This document shows, piece by piece, positions 51,940-60,162 of a DNA stretch of 64,000 nucleotides. The notes beneath the pieces are model-generated. The model worked only from the letters and a program-made list of their open reading frames with translations, did no database searches and was not told the DNA's origin. Source of the DNA: Streptomyces sp. NBC_01775 (GTDB lineage Bacteria > Actinomycetota > Actinomycetes > Streptomycetales > Streptomycetaceae); contig NZ_CP109104.1 of NCBI RefSeq assembly GCF_035917675.1, positions 186,001-250,000 on the forward strand, written 5' to 3'. Numbering within the stretch: the first letter of the stretch is position 1; every line of letters starts with the position of its first letter. The translations under genes and the position numbers were made by a program.

Positions 51940-53823
51940 TCAGCAGACGGGGAGCCCAGGGACGGGCTTGTCGTTGTCGCCGCCCTTGACGTAGACGTCG
52001 CTGACGTACACGTTCCTGTTCCCGCTGTCGTCGTCCGTCTTCGCCCACCACACGTTCGTCCAGCGGCCGTAGGTCTCACGGTGGGAGAGCTTCGTCTGGC
52101 AGTAGAAGTAGTTCGTCCCGGCGTTGAGCTTGCCGACGGGCTGGTGGCCCGCGTCGTAGGAGGTGGCGCTGCGCCACACCTGGCAGTCGTACTTGCCGCC
52201 GCCCTTGGAGTGGCACACGGGCGAGGGTGCCGGTCCGCCGCCTCCGAAGCCGCCGTCCCCTGAGCCTCCGCCCTTCCCGCCTTGGGAGCCGGCCGGCTTC
52301 CCGTCGCCGCTCCCGCCCTTTTCCCCGCCGTGGTCCTTGCCGCCCGAGGACCCAGAAGAGGCGTCGCCGGAAGCGCCGGCAGAACGGGAGGGGGAGGGCT
52401 CGTCCTCGGACGTGTCCTTGCCGTCCTGTTGGCGCTTGTCCCGCTTGCCGATCCTGTCGTTGCCCGAGTCCTCGCCGCCGCCGGAGCCTGGCGCGCCGGA
52501 GCGGGCCCCGCCGGAGGCGGAGGCTTCCGGGTCGTCCTTTCCGCCCTGGCTGAGCGCCGCAAAGGTGACGCCGCCGGCGACCAGCACGGTGGCGACGGCC
52601 GCCGCCACTATCCGCGCACGCTGCCGGGACCCGCGAGGGGACGCGACACCGTCGCCGTACTCCCGGGTGGCTCCGGTGGCCCGCGGCCCTCCGGGGTGCT
52701 GCGGGTTGGCGGGCTGCTGCGGGCCGCCGGGGTGCTGGGCCGGGCCGAACTCCCCCGAAGGTGCCGGGGTTCCGGCGGAGGGCTGCCCGCTGTGGGAGGT
52801 CGGGGTGTACGGCGTCCCGGAGGCGGGCGCCGGTGTGGCCGTGGGGTCCGGCTCCTGCTCACGGCCCGCGCCCGCGCTCTCGGCGGGCGGCACGGGCGCG
52901 CCGGTGGCCACCGCCTCCAGCAGCGCGGCGGCCCGTGCGGCGTCCGCGCGCCGCGCCGGGTCCTTGTCCAGCAGTTCGTTGAGCGCCGGCTCCAAGGGGC
53001 CGACATTGCGCGGCACCGGCAGCGGCTCGGTCACGATGGCGGCGAGCGTCGACCAGGTCGAGGTGCGGCGGAACGGCGAGACGCCCTCCACCGCCGCGTA
53101 CAGCGTCGCGCCCAGCGCCCACACGTCCGAGGGCGGTCCCGGATCGCCGCCGGCGGCACGCTCGGGAGCGAGGTAGTCCAGGGAGCCGACCAGCTCGCCG
53201 CTGCCGGTCAGCCGGGTGGCGAAGCCGTCGCCCGGGTCCTCCATGGCGGCGATACCGAAGTCGGTGAGCACGACCCGCCCGGTGCCCAGGCTCCCACCGG
53301 GTGCCGCTTCCGCGTGCTCCAGCAAGATGTTGCCGGGCTTGACGTCACGGTGCAGCACGCCCACCCGGTGCGCGGCGGCGAGCGCGTCCAGCACCTGCGC
53401 TCCTATCCGGGCCGCCTCGTCCGGGCCGAGCGGCCCGCGGCGGTCCAGCACGTCGGCGAGCGAGGCGCCTTCGACCAGCTCCATGACGATGACGGGGCGC
53501 CCCTCGTGCTGGGTCACGTCGTGGACGGCGATGACCCCGGGGTGGCGCACCCTGGCGGCGGCGCGCGCCTCGCGCTGCATCCTGGTGTGCAGGGCGGCGA
53601 GTTCGGCCTGGCTCGCGTCGCTGTAGGTGCGCAGTTCCTTGACCGCCACCTCGCGCGCGAGCACTTCGTCGACCGCGCGCCAGACCGCTCCCATGCCGCC
53701 ACGGCCCAGTTGGCCGCGCACCCGGTAGCGGCCGGCGAGCAGCCTGCCTTCGCCCGTGTCCCCGCCCTCGGACTGCTGTTCCCCCGGTTCCCGCACCGCG
53801 CCCCGTCCCCTTGCCGCGGCCAC
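51940..53823 (-). CDS. Transmembrane eukaryotic-type Ser/Thr protein kinase
   Basis: The 627-residue kinase has an N-terminal kinase domain (about 30-295): LGRGGMGAVWRAVDEVLARE (nucleotide loop), VAVKEL (Lys), HRDVKPGNILL (catalytic loop), LTDFGIAAME (DFG) and SDVWALGATLYAAVEG. A Pro/Gly/Thr-rich juxtamembrane linker with GGPQQPANPQHPGG repeats follows, then one membrane helix (about 415-435; IVAAAVATVLVAGGVTFAAL). A long Gly/Ser/Lys-rich extracellular stalk leads to a compact C-terminal domain of about 80 residues with four Cys (PVCHSKGGGKYDCQVW, YFYCQTKLSHRETYG, GLPVC). There are no PASTA repeats, so this is a separate receptor type. Ligand unknown. Confidence 0.93.
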   Translation of the reverse strand: MAAARGRGAVREPGEQQSEGGDTGEGRLLAGRYRVRGQLGRGGMGAVWRAVDEVLAREVAVKELRTYSDASQAELAALHTRMQREARAAARVRHPGVIAVHDVTQHEGRPVIVMELVEGASLADVLDRRGPLGPDEAARIGAQVLDALAAAHRVGVLHRDVKPGNILLEHAEAAPGGSLGTGRVVLTDFGIAAMEDPGDGFATRLTGSGELVGSLDYLAPERAAGGDPGPPSDVWALGATLYAAVEGVSPFRRTSTWSTLAAIVTEPLPVPRNVGPLEPALNELLDKDPARRADAARAAALLEAVATGAPVPPAESAGAGREQEPDPTATPAPASGTPYTPTSHSGQPSAGTPAPSGEFGPAQHPGGPQQPANPQHPGGPRATGATREYGDGVASPRGSRQRARIVAAAVATVLVAGGVTFAALSQGGKDDPEASASGGARSGAPGSGGGEDSGNDRIGKRDKRQQDGKDTSEDEPSPSRSAGASGDASSGSSGGKDHGGEKGGSGDGKPAGSQGGKGGGSGDGGFGGGGPAPSPVCHSKGGGKYDCQVWRSATSYDAGHQPVGKLNAGTNYFYCQTKLSHRETYGRWTNVWWAKTDDDSGNRNVYVSDVYVKGGDNDKPVPGLPVC

Positions 53824-53894
53824 TCGGCCGCGTCGTCGTGTGGTGGTGAGGGAGTCAGCTTACGGGCCGAAAGAGGGCCATATGGCAGCTGTCT

Positions 53895-55181
53895 TCAGCC
53901 CCGGGTGCGCCCGGCGAGCGTATCGAGGGCGGTACGGTCCATTCCGCTCGCCTTTTCCACCTCGGCGGCCGACAGCGCGCCGCAATCCAGGCCGCGCAGC
54001 AGGTAGTTGCTCAACGCGCGGGCCGTGGCGGGCTCGTCCATGACATCGCCGCCCGCACGGCCGACGTATGCGGCCAGGCGCTCGCCCGCACGGGCCAGGC
54101 CCTCGCGGTAGAAGGCGTAGACGGCGGCGTACCGCGTCGGCAGGTGGCCCGGGTGCATGTCCCAGCCCTGGTAGTAGGCGCGCGCCAACGACCGCAGCAC
54201 CAGCGAGTGGTGGAGCCGCCAGGCGTTGTGGACCTGCTCCTGGCCGCCCACCGGCAGCACGTTGGTGGAGCCGTCCGAGAGCCGCACGCCGGTCCCGGCC
54301 GCCGCCACCTGCATGACGGCCTTGGCGTGATCGGCGGCGGGGTGGTCCATGGCCTGGTAGGCGGCGCTGACCCCGCACGAGGCGCTGTAGTCGAAGGTTC
54401 CGTAGTGCAGCGAGGTGGCCCGGCCCTTTGCCGCGTCGATCATCCGCGCCACGGTGGCGCGGCCGTCGGCGCCCAGGATGGACTGGGTGGTCTCGATCTG
54501 GATCTCGAACCCGATCCGCCCCACGGCGAGGCCGTGCGCCTTCTCGAACTCCTCGCACAGCCGCACCATCGCCCCGACCTGCTCCGGGTAGGTCACCTTG
54601 GGCAGCGTCAGCACCAGTCCGCCGGGCAGCCCGCCCGCCTCGGCCAGGGTGGTCAGGAAGATGTCGAGGGTGCGGATGCCCCGGTCGCGTACGGCCGCCT
54701 CCATGCACTTCATCCGGATGCCCGCGCAGGCGGGAGCGGGGCCCTCGGCGCCGTCGGCGAGCGTGGCGGCGACCAGGCGCGCGGCCCGCACGGCTGCGGC
54801 GTCCTCCTCGTCGTCGGGGCGGGGGCCGTAGCCGTCCTCGAAGTCGATCCGCAGATCCTCGACGGGCTCGCTCCGCAGCTTCTCCCGTATCCGCTCGTGG
54901 ACCGGACCGGCCAGCTCCTCGTCCATTCCGAGCACCCGCGCGAGCGCGCCCGGGTCGGGGGCGTGCGCGTCCAGCAGGGCGAGAGCCGCCTCGCCCCACT
55001 CGCGTACGGTGCTCGCCGTGACGGCGTCGGCGGGGACGTAGACGGTGTGCACGGGCTGGCGCGTCGGGGGCTCTCCCGGGTAGCGCCGGGCGAGTTCGGT
55101 GTCCACCGGCGCCAGCGCCCGCGAGATCCCCTCCACCACGGACGTGCCGAAGCTGGTGCTGACCGTACCGCCCTGCGACAT
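53895..55181 (-). CDS. DUF6986 family, HpcH/CitE-like aldolase superfamily protein
   Basis: The 428-residue protein resembles CitE/HpcH-type TIM-barrel lyases. It has DLRIDFEDGYGPRPDDEEDA (acidic metal site near residue 112), CAGIRMKCMEAAVRDRGIRT, LVLTLPKVTYPEQVGAMVRL, RIGFEIQIETTQSILG (metal-binding Glu) and YGTFDYSASCGVSAAYQAMD. The family is widespread in actinobacteria; cleavage or Claisen condensation of a CoA thioester or keto acid is inferred, and an activity is not established. ATG at 55181 has AGGAG. An inverted repeat lies about 30 bp upstream. Confidence 0.88.
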   Translation of the reverse strand: MSQGGTVSTSFGTSVVEGISRALAPVDTELARRYPGEPPTRQPVHTVYVPADAVTASTVREWGEAALALLDAHAPDPGALARVLGMDEELAGPVHERIREKLRSEPVEDLRIDFEDGYGPRPDDEEDAAAVRAARLVAATLADGAEGPAPACAGIRMKCMEAAVRDRGIRTLDIFLTTLAEAGGLPGGLVLTLPKVTYPEQVGAMVRLCEEFEKAHGLAVGRIGFEIQIETTQSILGADGRATVARMIDAAKGRATSLHYGTFDYSASCGVSAAYQAMDHPAADHAKAVMQVAAAGTGVRLSDGSTNVLPVGGQEQVHNAWRLHHSLVLRSLARAYYQGWDMHPGHLPTRYAAVYAFYREGLARAGERLAAYVGRAGGDVMDEPATARALSNYLLRGLDCGALSAAEVEKASGMDRTALDTLAGRTRG

Positions 55182-55520
55182 CTGCGCTCCTCTTCACCGA
55201 ACCCATCTCTCAACAAAACGTTGAAGATGCGTGGCGACGCTAATGGCGCTGTGACCTGGGAGTCAAGAGCCGGCCCCGACGGCCGCACCCGGCTGTTTCC
55301 GGTCGAGGTGGAGGCCCGGCGATCCGGCCACGGCGGCCGGCCCGCGGAGTCACGGGGGGCATCGCCGCAGGCCGCGGAGAACTCAAGCGTCACTTTGCGC
55401 CACTGATTCAATGCGAAACGTTACTGAAACGCGCGGGGTCGATGTGCTTTCCCCCGGCGAACTCGACAGACTCACGCTCGCCGATCCGGCACTTACCTTG
55501 AAAGCGGAAGGAAGCACACA
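55182..55520. other. 339-bp divergent intergenic region
   Basis: Located between the starts of the DUF6986 gene and the protease inhibitor gene. It contains the inverted repeat at 55211-55225 and two GAAACG hexamers one helical turn apart at 55415-55420 and 55426-55431. No other gene is visible. Confidence 0.5.
55211..55225. promoter_or_regulatory. Inverted repeat upstream of the DUF6986 gene
   Basis: TCAACAAAACGTTGA has TCAAC/GTTGA arms and lies 30 bp before the ATG, in the expected promoter zone. The length and A-rich centre resemble IclR-type operators, but the regulator is not in this window. Confidence 0.45.
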
Positions 55521-55964
55521 ATGCGGAAGACCGCACCCCGAAGCACCGCCCTCACCCTGGCGATCGCTGCGATGGGGTCCCTCGGCACACTCGCGTTCAT
55601 GACCGCGCCCGCCCAGGCCGCGCCCGCGAAGGCCACCTCTCTCTACGCTCCCTCGGCCCTGGTCCTCACAGTCACCCAGGGGGACAGCGCCGCCGCGGCC
55701 CCCGAGCGCGCCGTCACCCTCAGCTGTACGCCCACCGCGACCGGCACCCATCCCGCCGCGGACACCGCCTGCGAGCAACTCCGCGCCGCCGGAGGTGACT
55801 TCGACGCCCTCAAGAGCGAGGGCGACCTGTACTGCACGAGGGAGTGGCGGCCGGTCGTGGTCACCGCCCAGGGCGTGTGGGAGGGCAAGCGCGTCGACCA
55901 CGAGCGCACCTACGCCAACACCTGCGTGAAGAACGTCGAGGGCTCGTCCGTCTTCGCGTTCTGA
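55521..55964 (+). CDS. Subtilisin-inhibitor-like (SSI family) secreted protease inhibitor
   Basis: The 147-residue precursor has a Sec signal peptide (basic MRKTAPRST, hydrophobic ALTLAIAAMGSLGTLAFMTA, cleavage near APAQAA). The mature SSI domain shows TSLYAPSALVLTVTQGDSAA, four Cys in the family pattern (LSCTPTA, TACEQLR, LYCTREW, NTCVKN) and the C-terminal GSSVFAF. By alignment with SSI the reactive site is in C-T-R-E, so P1 is Arg, which predicts inhibition of trypsin-like as well as subtilisin-like proteases. ATG follows AAGGAAG. These inhibitors are secreted abundantly during growth and differentiation. Confidence 0.95.
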   Translation: MRKTAPRSTALTLAIAAMGSLGTLAFMTAPAQAAPAKATSLYAPSALVLTVTQGDSAAAAPERAVTLSCTPTATGTHPAADTACEQLRAAGGDFDALKSEGDLYCTREWRPVVVTAQGVWEGKRVDHERTYANTCVKNVEGSSVFAF

Positions 55965-56010
55965 CCGGACGGGACGGACCGGCTGCCGCACAGGAGCCGC
56001 CCGCACACGG

Positions 56011-56045
56011 AGGGGCCCCGCACCACGATCTGGTGCGGGGCCCCT
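56011..56045. terminator. Perfect 15-bp bidirectional terminator
   Basis: Bases 56011-56025 (AGGGGCCCCGCACCA) pair perfectly with 56031-56045 across a 5-nt CGATC loop. It lies between the converging inhibitor gene and etfA and surely terminates both. Confidence 0.9.
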
Positions 56046-56073
56046 CATCCGTGCGCACTCGCGCGGGACGTGC

Positions 56074-57036
<963 letters not shown>

Positions 57037-57093
57037 GGGACTTCAATCTCCTGCGGTTACGAAGAGTTGGGCGGTTTGCGGGACGGCTGAGGC

Positions 57094-57879
57094 TCAGATG
57101 AACTTCTGCCCGGCCAGGTACTCGGCGAGCTGCTTGCCGCCCTCACCCTCGTCCTTGACGACGGTGCCCGCCGTGCGCGCGGGGCGCTCGGTCACGCCGT
57201 CGACCGTGGTCCAGGCACCCTCCAGGCCGACCTCGTCCGCCTCGATGTCCAGGTCGTCCAGGTCCAGCGACTCGACCGGCTTCTTCTTGGCGGCCATGAT
57301 CCCCTTGAAGGAGGGGTAACGGGCCTCGCCCGACTGGTCGGTGACGGAGACGACGGCCGGGAGCTGCGCCTCCAGCTGCTCGGTGGCGGCGTCGCCGTCG
57401 CGGCGGCCGGTCACCTTGCCGTCCTCGACCGAGACCTCGGACAGCAGCGTCACCTGCGGGACACCCAGGCGCTCGGCGAGCATCGCGGGGAGGACGCCCA
57501 TGGTGCCGTCGGTGGAGGCCATGCCGCAGACCACCAGGTCGTATCCGGTCTTCTCGACGGCCTTGGCGAGCACGTAAGAGGTGCCCAGGACGTCGGTGCC
57601 GTGCAGGTCGTCGTCCTCGACGTGCACGGCCTTGTCGGCACCCATGGACAGCGCCTTGCGCAGGGCGTCCTTGGCATCCTCCGGGCCGGCGGTCAGCACC
57701 GTGATCTCCGCGTCGTCGGCCTCGTCGGCGATCTGCAGAGCCTGCTCGACCGCGTACTCGTCCAGCTCGGAGAGCAGGCCGTCGACCGACTCGCGGTCGG
57801 TGGTCAGGTCCTCCGCGAAGTGCCGGTCACCGGTGGCGTCGGGCACGTACTTCACACAGACAACGATCCTCAAGCTCAC
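57094..57879 (-). CDS. etfB: Electron transfer flavoprotein beta subunit
   Basis: The 261-residue ETF-beta (FixA) starts SLRIVVCVKYVPDATGDRHF and contains NEYAVE-like LDEYAVEQALQIADE, LSMGADKAVHVEDDDLHGTD, YDLVVCGMASTDGTMGVLPA and AVVSVTDQSGEARYPSFKGI. It binds AMP and forms the ETF heterodimer with etfA downstream. The GTG at 57879 has AGGAGAG upstream; in-frame codons further upstream are not conserved. A candidate operator lies 66 bp upstream. Confidence 0.96.
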   Translation of the reverse strand: MSLRIVVCVKYVPDATGDRHFAEDLTTDRESVDGLLSELDEYAVEQALQIADEADDAEITVLTAGPEDAKDALRKALSMGADKAVHVEDDDLHGTDVLGTSYVLAKAVEKTGYDLVVCGMASTDGTMGVLPAMLAERLGVPQVTLLSEVSVEDGKVTGRRDGDAATEQLEAQLPAVVSVTDQSGEARYPSFKGIMAAKKKPVESLDLDDLDIEADEVGLEGAWTTVDGVTERPARTAGTVVKDEGEGGKQLAEYLAGQKFI

Positions 57880-57942
57880 GCCGGCTCTCCTACTGCTTCG
57901 ACTTACGGGTCCCGGTCCGGTGGACCGGCGTCCGTCCACAAT

Positions 57943-57957
57943 ATTACTCGTCAGTAC
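57943..57957. promoter_or_regulatory. Candidate operator upstream of etfBA
   Basis: ATTACTCGTCAGTAC contains TACT-N4-AGTA symmetry in an unusually AT-rich patch, next to TAATAT on the minus strand (57946-57941), which could be a -10. TetR-family fatty-acid regulators often use sites of this form. Confidence 0.35.
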
Positions 57958-58109
57958 ACCCAGCATGTTCCCCGTTCTCAAGGGCGTCGAACTGTGACGT
58001 TCCCAACGGGGAGAGTGACCGCTCCAACTCCATCACGCAGGGCGGTGCGAAGCGAGAGCCGTGGGAGGGGATCTGGATCACGCCGACCGGGCGGACGCCC
58101 CGGCTCCGG

Positions 58110-58505
58110 TCAGCCGACGGCGGTGCCCAGCGCGGCGATGACGTCGGCGCGGCGCGGCAGACCCGAGGCCCTGGTGACGACGCGGCCCGCCGCGTCGAGC
58201 ACCAGCACCGTGGGGGTGGCGGTGATCTCCAGCTCGCGCACGAGGGACAGGTGCTCCTCGGCGTCGATCTCCACGTGTGCGACTCCCTCGACCATGGCGC
58301 TGACGTCGGCGAGGGTGCGGCGGGTGGCGCGGCAGGGCTGGCAGAAGGCGCTGGAGAACTGCACGAGCGTCGCCCGCTCCCCCAGCGCGGCAACCCCGAG
58401 CACCTCGGGCCCGAGCACCTCGGTCCTCAACACCTGGGCCTTGGCCACTTCGGCCCCGGCCGCCCCGGCGTCGGCCTGTTCCCGCTCGTCCACGAAGCCC
58501 TCCAT
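58110..58505 (-). CDS. Thioredoxin-fold protein with CQPC active site
   Basis: The 131-residue protein is a thioredoxin-family protein: ATLVQFSSAFCQPCRATRRT (active-site C-Q-P-C near residues 62-65), AHVEIDAEEHLSLVRELEIT and the cis-Pro segment ATPTVLVLDAAGRVV. The first 45 residues are an extra Ala/Glu/Val-rich segment with VLRTEVLGPEVLG repeats. The start is uncertain: ATG at 58505 is chosen, though upstream codons are in frame. It could act as a cytosolic disulfide reductase. It diverges from the acyltransferase gene. Confidence 0.85.
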   Translation of the reverse strand: MEGFVDEREQADAGAAGAEVAKAQVLRTEVLGPEVLGVAALGERATLVQFSSAFCQPCRATRRTLADVSAMVEGVAHVEIDAEEHLSLVRELEITATPTVLVLDAAGRVVTRASGLPRRADVIAALGTAVG

Positions 58506-58672
58506 TCCCGCGCGCTTATGGACAAGTGTGCCGCGAGGGTAGCCAGGCGCAGGGCTTTGGGGAACGATCTGGTGGAGCCAGAGGTTACGCATGCGTAAGT
58601 TCCGGCTGCCTGGACGGCCAGAACGGCCTGGCGGAAATTCCTCCCAGGTACCGAGACGAAGGGTTCCCCGAC

Positions 58673-59392
58673 GTGGCAGATCTCCTCTACCCGCCGGTGA
58701 TAGGCGCCGCACGAGCGTGGTTCAAGGCTCTCGACCTGCGCTTCGACATCCACGGCACCGAACATGTGCCCTCGCGCGGTGGCGCCGTACTGGTGAGCAA
58801 CCACATCAGCTACCTGGACTTCATCTTCACCGGGCTCGCCGCCCGGCCCGCCAAGCGCCTGGTCCGGTTCATGGCGAAGGATTCCGTCTTCCGGCACAAG
58901 ATCTCCGGGCCGCTGATGCGCGCGATGAAGCACATTCCGGTCGACCGCTCGCGCGGGGAGAACGCCTACGCGCACGCACTCAAGGCACTGCGCTCCGGCG
59001 AGATCATCGGGGTCTTCCCGGAGGCGACCATCTCCCGCTCCTTCACCCTCAAGGACTTCAAGTCGGGCGCGGCCCGGCTGGCGCAGGAGGCCCGGGTGCC
59101 GCTGGTTCCCATGGCCCTGTGGGGGACGCAGCGGCTGTGGACCAAGGGCCACAAGCGGGACTTCGGACGCCACCACCTGCCGCTCTCCATCCGGGTCGGC
59201 GAGCCGATGACCGCGGAGCAGGACGAGCCCGCGGCCGGCGTCACAGAGCGGCTGCGCGAGCGCGTCCAGGAGTTGCTGGAGGCGGCGCAGCACGCCTACC
59301 CGGCCACACCGAAGGGTGCGGCGGACTCCTGGTGGCAGCCGGCCCATCTGGGCGGCACCGCCCCGACCCCGGCCCAGGCCCGAGCGCTCTGA
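58673..59392 (+). CDS. 1-acyl-glycerol-3-phosphate acyltransferase family protein (PlsC-like)
   Basis: The 239-residue enzyme has the acyltransferase blocks: VLVSNHISYLDFIFTGLAA (H-x4-D near residue 47), RFMAKDSVFRHKISGPLMRA, GEIIGVFPEATISRSFTLKD (block III, F-P-E-A-T) and VPLVPMALWGTQRLW (block IV). It transfers acyl groups to lysophosphatidic acid or a related acceptor at the membrane. GTG at 58673 opens the conserved frame. A hairpin containing the stop codon ends the gene. Confidence 0.92.
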   Translation: MADLLYPPVIGAARAWFKALDLRFDIHGTEHVPSRGGAVLVSNHISYLDFIFTGLAARPAKRLVRFMAKDSVFRHKISGPLMRAMKHIPVDRSRGENAYAHALKALRSGEIIGVFPEATISRSFTLKDFKSGAARLAQEARVPLVPMALWGTQRLWTKGHKRDFGRHHLPLSIRVGEPMTAEQDEPAAGVTERLRERVQELLEAAQHAYPATPKGAADSWWQPAHLGGTAPTPAQARAL

Positions 59393-59409
59393 GACAAAGA
59401 GCGCTCGGG
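59379..59409 (+). terminator. Perfect 12-bp hairpin including the stop codon
   Basis: CCCGAGCGCTCT (59379-59390) pairs perfectly with AGAGCGCTCGGG (59398-59409) across a 7-nt loop. The TGA stop (59390-59392) straddles the stem and loop. Confidence 0.75.
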
Positions 59410-59513
59410 GCGTCCTCGGACGGCGGCGAGGCCGAGGCACTCCAGCAGCGCCTCGGCCTCGCCGTACCACTCCGAGCGGTCCCGGCCGCGAAACGGACGA
59501 GGCGCGAACGCCG

Positions 59514-60089
59514 CTAGAGCGCGGTGTCCAGCAGCCGCCACAGCTCGGCGCGGTCGGTGGCCCGGCGCAGCGCCCGCAGGATGACCGGGTGCGGCTCGGA
59601 GTGGAGCACCGGGTAGTCGCACTCCCCCTTCTCGGGGCGCACGGGCCAGGCGAGCTGCTCGCGGTCGAGGCGGAACTGCGCGTCCACACCTGGCTTGTTG
59701 CCGCGCGGATCCTGCCGGATCCAGCGCCCGCCGGGCAGCCGCATGGCGATCAGGCCGTGCAGGACATCCAGTTTCTGGTAGCAGAACCCCACGGGAACGC
59801 CCTCCGCGCGCAACAGCGCTGCCAGCGCGTGGGACTTGGCGTGACAGATCCCGGTCCGCTGCGCGAGGACGTCGGAGGCGCGCCAGGTGATGCGGGGATC
59901 GTCGGCATCCGCGGAGTGCGTAATGGTGTCGCGTACGAACTCGTAGGCGGCGCGTGCGTACTCGGCCAGATCGTCGGCGCCCGCACTCAGTCGGGCAGCC
60001 GTCTCACGGACGAGCGGGTGGGTGTGATCGACGGCGGAGTCGGCGGCCAGATAGGCCGAGTCGTCGGCGGTGAGCGGTGTCAGCTGCAT
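59514..60089 (-). CDS. Transglutaminase-like cysteine protease superfamily protein
   Basis: The 191-residue protein has the transglutaminase core: AYEFVRDTITHSADADDP, RTGICHAKSHALAALLRAEG (catalytic Cys near 81), VLHGLIAMRLPGGRWIRQDP with the His and Asp of the triad, and GNKPGVDAQFRLDREQLAW. Bacterial members of this short group are probably cytosolic peptidases or amidases. The ATG at 60089 has no ribosome site and lies at the predicted transcription start, so the mRNA is probably leaderless. Confidence 0.9.
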   Translation of the reverse strand: MQLTPLTADDSAYLAADSAVDHTHPLVRETAARLSAGADDLAEYARAAYEFVRDTITHSADADDPRITWRASDVLAQRTGICHAKSHALAALLRAEGVPVGFCYQKLDVLHGLIAMRLPGGRWIRQDPRGNKPGVDAQFRLDREQLAWPVRPEKGECDYPVLHSEPHPVILRALRRATDRAELWRLLDTAL

Positions 60090-60097
60090 GCCCGGTG

Positions 60098-60126
60098 AGC
60101 GTAGAGTGCGGCCCGCCGTATCTCAA
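60098..60126 (-). promoter_or_regulatory. Promoter of the transglutaminase gene
   Basis: On the minus strand TTGAGA (60126-60121) and TACGCT (60103-60098) are exactly 17 nt apart. The start codon at 60089 is 9 nt beyond the -10, so the transcript should begin at or within two bases of the ATG. Confidence 0.6.
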
Positions 60127-60162
60127 TTCTTTTACGGGTGGTCACATAATTATGCATTCGAA

